Positions 8,032-17,540 of a stretch of 64,000 nucleotides of DNA are shown here, one piece after another. Made by a program: the position numbers and the translations under genes. The notes beneath the pieces were generated by a model that did not search any database, was not told the origin of the DNA, and was given only the letters and a program-made list of their open reading frames with translations. Source of the DNA: Pseudomonas huaxiensis (lineage in GTDB: Bacteria; Pseudomonadota; Gammaproteobacteria; Pseudomonadales; Pseudomonadaceae); contig NZ_QKVL01000005.1 of NCBI RefSeq assembly GCF_003231275.1, forward strand, positions 205,478 through 269,477. Direction: 5' to 3'. How positions within the stretch are numbered: position 1 is the first letter of the stretch; every line of letters starts with the position of its first letter.

Positions 8032-8358
8032 ATGCGCCCAATGAAACAGGCTATCTACTCAAGCCGCACCGCAGACAAATTCGTCGTCCGCCTACCCGAC
8101 GGAATGCGTGAGCGCATTGCCGAGGTTGCGCGTAACCATCACCGCAGCATGAACTCCGAGATCATTGCCCGCCTGGAACAGAGCCTTATCCAGGAAGGCG
8201 CACTGGGCGACGAGCTGAGCATGCGCCTGGACAGCCCGGAACTGTCCCTGCATGAACGCGAGCTGCTGCAACGCTTCCGTCAACTGTCCCATCGCCAGCA
8301 AAACGCCCTGGTTGCTCTGATCGCCCACGACGTAGAGATGGCAGCGGACGCTTCCTGA
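8032..8358 (+). CDS. amrZ: AmrZ, ribbon-helix-helix regulator of alginate, motility and biofilm
   Basis: A 108-residue Arc/Mnt-type ribbon-helix-helix protein that is nearly superimposable on P. aeruginosa AmrZ from memory. The flexible N-terminus [11 protein letters not shown] leads into the DNA-contacting strand [19 protein letters not shown] and the helix [14 protein letters not shown]; the C-terminal tetramerisation part contains [18 protein letters not shown]. AmrZ controls alginate, flagella, exopolysaccharide and c-di-GMP genes and represses itself. The gene is monocistronic, followed by a strong terminator. Confidence 0.97.
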   Translation: MRPMKQAIYSSRTADKFVVRLPDGMRERIAEVARNHHRSMNSEIIARLEQSLIQEGALGDELSMRLDSPELSLHERELLQRFRQLSHRQQNALVALIAHDVEMAADAS

Positions 8359-8388
8359 CCCTCTTTCTTCCTGAACCCGCTTCAGAAC

Positions 8389-8424
8389 AAAACGCCCGGC
8401 GCACTGCATCGGGCGTTTTGCTTT
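8389..8424 (+). terminator. Rho-independent terminator of amrZ
   Basis: AAAACGCCCG pairs with CGGGCGTTTT (11-nt loop) and is followed by GCTTTT, 30 bp after the amrZ stop. Confidence 0.85.
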
Positions 8425-8435
8425 TCAGCGCTCAC

Positions 8436-8460
8436 AAAAAAGCCAGCATTTCTGCTGGCT
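8436..8460 (-). terminator. Rho-independent terminator of mgtE
   Basis: AGCCAGCA and TGCTGGCT form an 8-bp stem with a 4-nt loop; on the minus strand it is followed by TTTTT. It lies 22 bp past the mgtE stop and could also act on the plus strand (TTCTTTT follows). Confidence 0.85.
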
Positions 8461-8481
8461 TTCTTTTGCTTCAGTTGGGCG

Positions 8482-9924
8482 TTACAGCAGGAACACTGTG
8501 GCCAGACCGAGGAAGATGAAGAAGCCGCCACTGTCGGTCACTGCGGTAATCATCACGCTGGAGCCCATGGCAGGATCTCGTCCGAGGCGTACCAGGGTCA
8601 TCGGAATGAGTACACCCATAAGCGCCGCCAGCAACAGGTTGAGCGTCATCGCCGCCATCATCACCAGGCCCAGCGACCAGCTGCTATACAGCAGGAAGGC
8701 GACTACTCCGATTACCCCGCCCCAGATCAGGCCGTTGAGCAGCGAGACCGCCAGCTCCTTGCGCATCAAGCGCGTGGTGTTGCCGGGGCTGACCTGATCC
8801 AGCGCCATGGCCCGCACGATCATGGTGATGGTCTGGTTACCGGAGTTACCACCAATACCGGCCACGATCGGCATCAATGCCGCCAGTGCCACCAGCTTCT
8901 CGATCGAACCCTCGAACAGGCCAATCACCCGCGAGGCAAGGAAGGCAGTGATGAGGTTGATCGCCAGCCAGGCCCAGCGGTTACGCAAAGAACGCCAGAC
9001 CGATGCGAAGATATCTTCTTCTTCGCGCAGACCCGCCATGTTCAGCACTTCGCTTTCGCTTTCTTCGCGAATCAGGTCGACCATCTCGTCGATGGTCAGA
9101 CGGCCAATCAGGCGGTCGTTCTTGTCGACTACGGGCGCCGATACCAGGTCATAACGTTCGAACGCCTGGGCCGCGTCATAGGCGTCCTCGTCCGGGTGGA
9201 AGCTGACCGGGTCGCTGGCCATTACTTCGGAAACCTGCTTGTCCGGGTCGTTGACCAGCAAGCGCTTGATCGGCAGCACGCCTTTGAGGATGCCGTCGTA
9301 ATCGACCACGAAGAGCTTGTCGGTATGTCCGGGCAACTCCTTGAGCCGGCGCAGGTAACGCAGAACCACTTCCAGGCTGACGTCTTCGCGGATGGTGACC
9401 ATCTCGAAGTCCATCAACGCACCCACCTGCTCCTCGTCGTAGCTCAGGGCTGAGCGCACACGCTCACGCTGCTGGCCATCGAGGGTTTCCATCAACTCAT
9501 GGACAACGTCGCGGGGCAGTTCAGGGGCGAGGTCGGCGAGTTCGTCGGCGTCCATTTCCTTGGCGGCGGCGAGCAACTCATGATCGTCCATGTCGGCGAT
9601 CAGGGTTTCACGCACCGCGTCGGATACTTCGAGGAGAATGTCGCCGTCTCGCTCAGCCTTGACCAACTGCCAGACCGTCAGGCGATCGTCGAGGGGCAAT
9701 GCTTCGAGAATGTGGGCAACGTCGGCGGAGTGCAGGTCATCAAGCTTGCGTTGCAGCTCGACCAGATTCTGCCGGTGAACCAGGTTTTCTACCCGGTCTT
9801 GATGATGGCCTTCCTGGCGGTGAGTGAGATCCTCAACCACGCGCTGGCGGTGCAGCAACTCGACCACTTGGGCCAGGCGATCCTGCAGGCTATCTTGCGT
9901 CTTTTTTACTTCGACTTCAGTCAT
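8482..9924 (-). CDS. mgtE: Magnesium transporter MgtE
   Basis: A 480-residue MgtE. An N-terminal helical MgtE_N domain (about residues 35-135) is followed by a pair of CBS domains (about 140-270, SEVMASDPVSFHPDED and VSAPVVDKNDRLIGRLTID) and five transmembrane helices with the pore region PIVAGIGGNSGNQTITMIVR. The channel carries Mg2+ and Co2+ across the inner membrane and is gated by Mg2+ bound between the N and CBS domains. ATG 9924 has GGAG 11 nt upstream; an earlier in-frame start (9954) adds ten unrelated residues. Confidence 0.97.
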   Translation of the reverse strand: MTEVEVKKTQDSLQDRLAQVVELLHRQRVVEDLTHRQEGHHQDRVENLVHRQNLVELQRKLDDLHSADVAHILEALPLDDRLTVWQLVKAERDGDILLEVSDAVRETLIADMDDHELLAAAKEMDADELADLAPELPRDVVHELMETLDGQQRERVRSALSYDEEQVGALMDFEMVTIREDVSLEVVLRYLRRLKELPGHTDKLFVVDYDGILKGVLPIKRLLVNDPDKQVSEVMASDPVSFHPDEDAYDAAQAFERYDLVSAPVVDKNDRLIGRLTIDEMVDLIREESESEVLNMAGLREEEDIFASVWRSLRNRWAWLAINLITAFLASRVIGLFEGSIEKLVALAALMPIVAGIGGNSGNQTITMIVRAMALDQVSPGNTTRLMRKELAVSLLNGLIWGGVIGVVAFLLYSSWSLGLVMMAAMTLNLLLAALMGVLIPMTLVRLGRDPAMGSSVMITAVTDSGGFFIFLGLATVFLL

Positions 9925-10258
9925 AGGCGAACTCCACTCCCAGCAGCGGAGCACGCCGGGAGATCAATCAGTCACATCGTGATTGGCAAAACGAGCTATT
10001 GAGTAACTACTGGGTAAGTCCATGGTGGTATTCCACAAGCCCCGGCGGGGCTGACGGGCGCAATCATACACCGCTTGAGCTGCCAGGGGCTGAAAATATC
10101 GGCGAAAACAATCGTTTGCGAAAATGACCGAAGCAAACGCCCGAATCCATCAATGCGACGGCAGGCACCCGAAAAAGAGCACATGCGCTAACTAAAAATT
10201 AGCACGCCCTATCGACTGCTCGATGACATTTTATTAATCGGAGAAATAATCGCGGAAA
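9925..10258. other. Intergenic region upstream of mgtE
   Basis: No coding frame is visible. It holds a GC-rich hairpin (AGCCCC-GGC-GGGGCT, about 10038-10052) and, just before mgtE, a CTCCC/GGGAG pairing that can cover the mgtE ribosome binding region. I recognise no known riboswitch here. Confidence 0.5.
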
Positions 10259-10259
10259 A

Positions 10260-10285
10260 CAAAAAGCCCGCCATTAAGGCGGGCT
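10260..10285 (-). terminator. Terminator of the csrA/tRNA transcription unit
   Basis: AGCCCGCC and GGCGGGCT form an 8-bp stem with a 5-nt loop, followed by TTTTTG on the minus strand, 10 nt past the last tRNA-Arg. Confidence 0.85.
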
Positions 10286-10295
10286 CTTCGTTATA

Positions 10296-10372
10296 TGGTG
10301 CACTCGACAGGATTCGAACCTGTGACCGCTCGGTTCGTAGCCGAGTACTCTATCCAGCTGAGCTACGAGTGC
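10296..10372 (-). tRNA. tRNA-Arg (anticodon ACG), copy 2
   Basis: A 77-nt cloverleaf with acceptor GCACTCG/CGAGTGC, anticodon loop CTACGAA, T-loop TTCGAAT and encoded CCA. It is identical over its whole length to the copy at 10448-10524, so this is a tandem duplication with a 152-bp period. Confidence 0.96.
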
Positions 10373-10447
10373 AGGGTGGTACTTGATGGACCAGATCACC
10401 TCTGGTTGAAGCAGAAGCAACTTCCTGCTGGAAACCGCTTCTTTATA

Positions 10448-10524
10448 TGGTGCACTCGACAGGATTCGAACCTGTGACCGCTCGGTTCGTAGCCGAGTAC
10501 TCTATCCAGCTGAGCTACGAGTGC
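10448..10524 (-). tRNA. tRNA-Arg (anticodon ACG), copy 1
   Basis: Same sequence as the neighbouring copy, with encoded CCA. It lies between tRNA-Ser and the second tRNA-Arg and is probably processed from the same precursor. Confidence 0.96.
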
Positions 10525-10632
10525 ATTTGAAGCCGCGCATTATAGTTCGCTTAATCGTTTTTACAAGTGCTTTTTCGTTTAATTTCAACGACTTAGCAAT
10601 TTGAATCAGATTACAGCGCCCTACATTAATAA

Positions 10633-10723
10633 TGGCGGAGAAGGGGGGATTCGAACCCCCGATACCCTTGTGAGGTATACTCCCTTAGCAGGGGAGCGCC
10701 TTCGGCCACTCGGCCACCTCTCC
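10633..10723 (-). tRNA. tRNA-Ser (anticodon GCU)
   Basis: A 91-nt type II tRNA with a long variable arm (TATACCTCACAAGGGTAT), acceptor GGAGAGG, anticodon loop CTGCTAA and encoded CCA. It reads AGC/AGU. Confidence 0.96.
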
Positions 10724-10737
10724 GCAACACGGGGCGT

Positions 10738-10766
10738 ATAATAACCAGAGCTTTCCCCGTTTGCAA
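10738..10766 (-). promoter_or_regulatory. Strong sigma-70 promoter of the tRNA-Ser/tRNA-Arg unit
   Basis: On the minus strand: -35 TTGCAA, exactly 17 bp, -10 TATTAT, then a GC-rich discriminator ACGCCCCG just before tRNA-Ser. It lies between csrA and the tRNAs, so the tRNAs can be transcribed apart from csrA. Confidence 0.75.
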
Positions 10767-10795
10767 ACTCTTTTTTGAAAAAAAATCGATAAAAA

Positions 10796-10984
10796 TTAAT
10801 GGGTTGGTTCTTCGTCCTTCTCTTTCTTGATCCGAAGGTAGATTTCCTCACGGTGTACGGCCACTTCCTTGGGGGCGTTCACGCCGATCCGCACTTGATT
10901 TCCTTTGACGCCGAGCACGGTCACGGTGATTTCGCCATCGCCAATAATCAGGCTCTCTGCGCACCGACGAGTCAGAATCAACAT
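10796..10984 (-). CDS. csrA: Carbon storage regulator CsrA/RsmA
   Basis: A 62-residue RNA-binding homodimer that reads like Pseudomonas RsmA throughout: [20 protein letters not shown], then [20 protein letters not shown] and [10 protein letters not shown] with the RNA-contact arginine of VHREE. It blocks translation of mRNAs with GGA motifs and is itself titrated by RsmX/Y/Z RNAs under GacS/GacA. The start at 10984 has a strong site (AGGAGAAAGGT). The position after lysC and before tRNA-Ser is the usual one in pseudomonads. Confidence 0.98.
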   Translation of the reverse strand: MLILTRRCAESLIIGDGEITVTVLGVKGNQVRIGVNAPKEVAVHREEIYLRIKKEKDEEPTH

Positions 10985-11026
10985 ACCTTTCTCCTCACGC
11001 AATTCAGTTCAGGGACAACAGTCTGC

Positions 11027-11046
11027 AAAAAAAAGGGCTTCAGCCC
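11027..11046 (-). terminator. Short hairpin with U8 run in the csrA leader
   Basis: On the minus strand GGGC-TGAA-GCCC is followed by eight T residues, 43-62 nt before the csrA start. The stem is only 4-5 bp, so it could be a weak terminator, a pause site or an attenuator for read-through from lysC. Confidence 0.4.
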
Positions 11047-11119
11047 ACAACCAGGATGGCTATCGACCTACGCCTAAGTATTGACCAGTGCGGACAAAAG
11101 AACAGATTCCACACCAGCC

Positions 11120-11151
11120 AAAAAAGAAGGGGCGCGGCCTGGCCGCGCCCC
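11120..11151 (-). terminator. Rho-independent terminator of lysC
   Basis: GGGGCGCGGCC and GGCCGCGCCCC form an 11-bp stem, followed by TTCTTTTTT on the minus strand, starting 14 bp past the lysC stop. Confidence 0.85.
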
Positions 11152-11164
11152 TGGGGACCAACGC

Positions 11165-11659
11165 TTACTCGCCCTGACGGGACGGTGCGTCCAGCTCGAA
11201 AGCCGTATGCAGCGCGCGTACGGCCAGTTCCAGGTACTTCTCTTCGATGACCACGGAGACCTTGATCTCGGAAGTAGAGATCATCTGGATATTGATGCTC
11301 TCCTTGGCCAGCGCTTCGAACATGCGGCTGGCAACGCCCGCGTGAGAGCGCATGCCGACGCCGACGATCGACACCTTGGCGATCTTGGTGTCACCAATGA
11401 TCTCCCGAGCGCCGATTTCACGTGCGGTGTTCTCCAGCACTTGCTGCGCCTTGGCGTAGTCGTTGCGGTGCACGGTGAAGGTGAAGTCGGTGGTGTTATC
11501 GTGCGAAACGTTCTGCACGATCATGTCGACTTCGATGTTGGCGGCGCTGATCGGGCCGAGGATCTTGAAGGCAACGCCCGGAGTATCCGGCACGCCACGG
11601 ATGGTCAGCTTGGCTTCATCGCGGTTGAAGGCGATGCCGGAAATGATCGGCTGTTCCAT
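11165..11659 (-). other. Probable in-frame internal start giving the LysC beta subunit
   Basis: Within lysC an ATG at 11659 (MEQPIISGIAFNRDE) is preceded by GAAGAGGAATCC, a ribosome binding site as good as any in the window. It would give a 164-residue regulatory chain made of the two ACT domains. This layout is established for alpha2beta2 aspartokinases of Corynebacterium and Bacillus; its use here is inferred from the sequence. Confidence 0.55.
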
Positions 11660-12400
11660 GGATTCCTCTTCATCAATAGTAATGAGGGTACCCGGACCCT
11701 CCTGGAAGCTGTGCAGCACGCGCAGCGGAACGTTGTACTTGCCGGCGAACTCGACGGCACGAATCTGCAGCACCTTGGAACCGAGGCTGGCCATTTCCAG
11801 CATCTCTTCGAAGGTGATCTTGTCCAGACGCTGAGCCTGGGACACGACGCGCGGGTCGGTGGTGTAGACACCGTCCACGTCGGTGTAGATCTGGCACTCA
11901 TCAGCCTTCAGCGCTGCCGCAAGGGCCACGCCGGTGGTGTCGGAGCCGCCACGACCGAGGGTGGTGATGTTGCCGTGCTCATCGACACCCTGGAAACCTG
12001 CGACCACAACCACGCGGCCGGCCTTGAGGTCGCCACGGATCTTCTGATCGTCGATTTGCAGAATGCGCGCCTTGTTGTGCGCGCTGTCGGTGAGAATCCG
12101 CACCTGGTTGCCGGTGTAGGAAACCGCCGGAACGCCACGCTTCATCAGTGCCATGGCGAGCAAGGCGATAGTCACCTGCTCACCAGTGGAAACGATCACA
12201 TCCAGTTCACGTGGAACCGGCTGATCGCTGATCTGCTTGGCAAGGTCGATCAGGCGGTTGGTTTCGCCGCTCATCGCCGACAGCACAACCACCAGGTCAT
12301 CGCCAGCTTCGCGGAATTTCTTGACCTTTTCGGCAACCTGCTCGATTCGCTCGATTGTGCCGACCGAAGTACCGCCAAATTTCTGTACGATCAACGCCAT
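11165..12400 (-). CDS. lysC: Aspartate kinase LysC (alpha form)
   Basis: A 411-residue monofunctional aspartokinase that phosphorylates aspartate in the first step of lysine, threonine, methionine and diaminopimelate synthesis. The kinase domain begins ALIVQKFGGTSVGTIERI and carries GRGGSDTTGVALAA. Two C-terminal ACT repeats (from about residue 260: LTIRGVPDTPGVAFKILGPI and VSIVGVGMRSHAGVASRMF) bind lysine/threonine for feedback inhibition. The length fits the class made as overlapping alpha and beta chains. It is followed by its own terminator and then csrA. Confidence 0.97.
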   Translation of the reverse strand: MALIVQKFGGTSVGTIERIEQVAEKVKKFREAGDDLVVVLSAMSGETNRLIDLAKQISDQPVPRELDVIVSTGEQVTIALLAMALMKRGVPAVSYTGNQVRILTDSAHNKARILQIDDQKIRGDLKAGRVVVVAGFQGVDEHGNITTLGRGGSDTTGVALAAALKADECQIYTDVDGVYTTDPRVVSQAQRLDKITFEEMLEMASLGSKVLQIRAVEFAGKYNVPLRVLHSFQEGPGTLITIDEEESMEQPIISGIAFNRDEAKLTIRGVPDTPGVAFKILGPISAANIEVDMIVQNVSHDNTTDFTFTVHRNDYAKAQQVLENTAREIGAREIIGDTKIAKVSIVGVGMRSHAGVASRMFEALAKESINIQMISTSEIKVSVVIEEKYLELAVRALHTAFELDAPSRQGE

Positions 12401-12486
12401 TTCAAAGCCGCCTCAGCCCGTGAAGGGCACCCAATAAACAATCACAACGCCCGCGGCCCGCCACTAGACGACGGGCCGCAGGCGCC

Positions 12487-15111
<2,625 letters not shown>

Positions 15112-15340
15112 AGGTTCTTCCACGGAAACGGCGGCCTGAGGCAAATGTGCGCGTCAAATAGACGAAACGACGGCAAAGGGCCGCATTATATCTAGCCTGA
15201 TTGCCAGTTGCAGTGTGTTTATACGATGGAAGCATGCATTCAGGATGAAATGCCGTTTATCCAGGCGATTTAGTTAGCAGGCTATACGTTCCGCCAAAAA
15301 CTATGTTACAAACGGCGTCGCCATCACAGGTGATGGCAAC

Positions 15341-15488
15341 GTTCTCAGGGCGGGGTGCAATTCCCCACCGGCGGTAATTGCGCGCAATGCGCATAGCCCG
15401 CGAGCGCTTGCAGGCACAGCCTGCAAGGTCAGCAGACCCGGTGTGATTCCGGGGCCGACGGTCATAGTCCGGATAAAGAGAGAACGGG
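15341..15488 (+). ncRNA. FMN riboswitch (RFN element)
   Basis: The aptamer is recognisable by its conserved blocks: TCAGGGCGGGGTGCAATTCC, CCACCGGCGGTAAT, the variable arm GCAGGCACAGCCTGC, GTCAGCAGACCCGGTG, then ATTCCGGGGCCGACGGTCA and the closing GGATAAAGAGAGAACGGG. It binds FMN and switches off the downstream riboflavin gene. A separate perfect hairpin, GCCATCAC-AG-GTGATGGC, stands just upstream. Confidence 0.96.
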
Positions 15489-15553
15489 ATAGACACCGCT
15501 GTGTCCGTTCGTCCACGCATTGGCAGGACGACCATCCCATTCGATCCATCTGC

Positions 15554-15574
15554 CCTGTTTCTCATACAAACAGG
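15554..15574 (+). promoter_or_regulatory. Ribosome-binding-site sequestering hairpin of ribH2
   Basis: CCTGTTT-CTCATAC-AAACAGG is a perfect 7-bp stem whose 3' arm covers the start of the Shine-Dalgarno sequence AGGAG (15572-15576), 11 nt before the ATG. It looks like the expression platform of the FMN riboswitch acting on translation. Confidence 0.65.
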
Positions 15575-15585
15575 AGTCCGTTTCA

Positions 15586-16092
15586 ATGCAACCAACCCCA
15601 ATCGACAGCAAATCCCACGGCAACGAACGTATCGCTTTCGTCCAGGCATGCTGGCACAAAGATATTGTTGATCAGAGCCGTAAAGGTTTCGTCGAAGAAA
15701 TGGCCAAGCACGGCTATCAGGCCGGTGATATCGATTTCTATGAAGTCGGCGGCGCCTTCGAGATCCCGCTGCACGCCAAGCTGCTGGCCCGCAGCGGCCG
15801 CTATGGCGCCATCGTCGCCGCCGGCCTGGTGGTGGACGGCGGCCTGTACCGTCACGAGTTCGTCGCCCAATCGGTGATCAGCGGCCTGATGCAAGTTCAA
15901 CTGGAAACCGAAGTGCCGGTGTTCTCGGTGGTGCTGACCCCGCACCACTTCCATGCTGGCGACGAGCATCAGAAGTTCTTCTTCGAGCATTTCGTGCTCA
16001 AGGGCCAGGAAGCGGCGACCACCTGCGCTGATACGCTATTGAAATTGCGAGCCCTGCGCCGCAACGAAACACCGCAGAAGCTGGCGGTATAA
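15586..16092 (+). CDS. ribH2: 6,7-dimethyl-8-ribityllumazine synthase, RibH2 type
   Basis: A 168-residue lumazine synthase that joins the pyrimidine and butanone phosphate precursors in the step before riboflavin. It belongs to the RibH2 (type II) group known from Brucella and Mesorhizobium: IAFVQACWHKDIVDQSRKGF, FYEVGGAFEIPLHAKLLA, VVDGGLYRHEFVAQSVI and QLETEVPVFSVVLTPHHFH. The housekeeping ribH next to ribB/nusB is expected elsewhere in the genome. The start at 15586 has AGGAG. It is monocistronic, between the FMN riboswitch and a terminator. Confidence 0.94.
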   Translation: MQPTPIDSKSHGNERIAFVQACWHKDIVDQSRKGFVEEMAKHGYQAGDIDFYEVGGAFEIPLHAKLLARSGRYGAIVAAGLVVDGGLYRHEFVAQSVISGLMQVQLETEVPVFSVVLTPHHFHAGDEHQKFFFEHFVLKGQEAATTCADTLLKLRALRRNETPQKLAV

Positions 16093-16095
16093 ATG

Positions 16096-16127
16096 AAAAA
16101 GGCCGCGGATTACTCCGCGGCCTTTTT
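16096..16127 (+). terminator. Rho-independent terminator of ribH2
   Basis: GGCCGCGGA-TTAC-TCCGCGGCC with flanking AAAAA and TTTTT, 8 bp past the stop. Confidence 0.9.
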
Positions 16128-16143
16128 CGTTGTCCTGACTTGA

Positions 16144-16213
16144 TCGCTGGCAAGCCAGCTCCCACAAGGTAATGCAGCCCAAACGGTTCTGGTGGGCGCT
16201 GGCTTGCCGGCGA
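16144..16213. repeat. Inverted REP pair (REPIN-like)
   Basis: TCGCTGGCAAGCCAGCTCCC and its near-complement ending GGCTTGCCGGCGA (19 of 21 bases pair) are about 26 bp apart, directly after the ribH2 terminator and touching the astE stop. This is the common extragenic palindrome of fluorescent pseudomonads. Confidence 0.75.
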
Positions 16214-17224
16214 TTACTGCCCCAGGTCCTCAGCCGAGGCCGGAACGATCAGGATTCCGGCCCGAAGCCCATTCTTCACCTTGGGGTTGGGGAAGATGAT
16301 GCGAGCCCCCTCCTCCTCCACAATCCAGCGCATCCCGGCCAGGTCTTCGGCCAGCAGATAGCCCTTGGACAACTCCGAAAAGTTCTCGATGTCCGCTGGC
16401 AAGTGCAGGTGGAAGCTGTCGCTGTGCTTGATGATCTCGCGGGCGACGCTGAACAGTTGCAACCCATCAAGCCCGTCCGCCTGCTCAGGCTCGACGCCCT
16501 CGATGATCTGGATCAGCCGCGCCTGGAGCCGATCGAGATTGACCTGCTCGTTCTGCCCGAAAGGCCGCGCCTTGCCAAGCTCCAGGGTGAAGGCCTCAGC
16601 TTCGAGCTGCTCGTAGGTGAAGGCCGTAAAGGTGATGGAGGTCTTGCTCTGCAGCAGCACCGCTTCCATGCCGGCGGCGCGCAGGCGGGCCAGTTCGCGG
16701 CGGGAGTGCTGACGCCCTTCCTTATAAGGATAGAGGGCGAACTGCTCGATCTTCGAACCGCGAATGGCGGTGTGCAAGTCGTAGTGCAACCGGGTACGCC
16801 CCGGCAGACTGAAAAAGGTGGTCGCCAGGCGTTCCAGCTCGCAGGCGCGCAACGCCTCCGATCCGCTGGACAGCTCATGGCGGCCGTTGAACAGGCGATT
16901 GACGTCCTGCTCAAGGTAACGCTCACCCCGCCGAATCGCCTCGGGGTTGCCGAACAGGAACAGCATCCGCGCCCGGGGCTTCACGTCACCGCGGGCAATG
17001 CCGTGCAGCAGCTCATCGAGCAGTTCGATGGGCGCGGTTTCATTGCCGTGGATGCCGGCGGACAGCAGGATGTCCAGGCCGATATCCCGCGACTCGGGCG
17101 GGCGGACTTCAAGCGCCCCCTCGGCGAGCCAGCGCAAGCGCACGCCCTCGACCGTCAACTGGGTCTTCTCTGCCGGTTCACGACCGGCAAGGGTCAGCTC
17201 AAGCAGTTTGCCGAGGGCGAGCAT
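16214..17224 (-). CDS. astE: Succinylglutamate desuccinylase AstE/AruE
   Basis: A 336-residue zinc amidohydrolase of the AstE-AspA family. It carries the zinc-site motif [17 protein letters not shown] and a later [17 protein letters not shown]. It performs the last step of the arginine succinyltransferase pathway, splitting N-succinylglutamate into glutamate and succinate. The start is taken at 17224 ([11 protein letters not shown]). It is the last gene of the aru operon, 11 bp after the small His-rich gene. Confidence 0.96.
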   Translation of the reverse strand: MLALGKLLELTLAGREPAEKTQLTVEGVRLRWLAEGALEVRPPESRDIGLDILLSAGIHGNETAPIELLDELLHGIARGDVKPRARMLFLFGNPEAIRRGERYLEQDVNRLFNGRHELSSGSEALRACELERLATTFFSLPGRTRLHYDLHTAIRGSKIEQFALYPYKEGRQHSRRELARLRAAGMEAVLLQSKTSITFTAFTYEQLEAEAFTLELGKARPFGQNEQVNLDRLQARLIQIIEGVEPEQADGLDGLQLFSVAREIIKHSDSFHLHLPADIENFSELSKGYLLAEDLAGMRWIVEEEGARIIFPNPKVKNGLRAGILIVPASAEDLGQ

Positions 17225-17235
17225 GGTGTCGTTCC

Positions 17236-17526
17236 TTAGTGATGATGTCCGCAATCGGGACCGTGGACGTGATCGTCATCGTCGCCGGCATCGGCCGGCT
17301 CCATTTCCAGTTCCAGGCTGACCAGATTGGTGGCCAGTGGGCGCAGCAGCAGCGTGGCGAACTCAGTGTCGCCCTCGTCCACGTCGACGCCGATCAGCAA
17401 CTGGCCGCGGCCATCCTGTTGAATCCAGACTTCCTTGCCTTGCCAGATCACCGCAAAGCGGCTGGTGGAGGCTTCGCGCTGGTTGCCATCTTCATCTTCA
17501 AGGATCAGTTGCAGGGCGTCAGACAT
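17236..17526 (-). CDS. Small conserved protein of the aru operon with a His/Cys-rich tail
   Basis: A 96-residue protein of unknown function. The body is a predicted beta-rich domain ([36 protein letters not shown]). The last residues are acidic and then metal-binding in character: [16 protein letters not shown]. aeruginosa has a small gene at the same place between aruB and aruE. Gaps of 14 bp to astB and 11 bp to astE indicate co-transcription. A role in handing zinc to AstE is possible but unproven. Confidence 0.85.
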   Translation of the reverse strand: MSDALQLILEDEDGNQREASTSRFAVIWQGKEVWIQQDGRGQLLIGVDVDEGDTEFATLLLRPLATNLVSLELEMEPADAGDDDDHVHGPDCGHHH

Positions 17527-17540
17527 GTTCGAGTGCTCTT

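Noticed and set aside
15257..15649. Minus-strand frames across the FMN riboswitch
   Set aside because: The region is explained by the conserved RFN aptamer on the plus strand.
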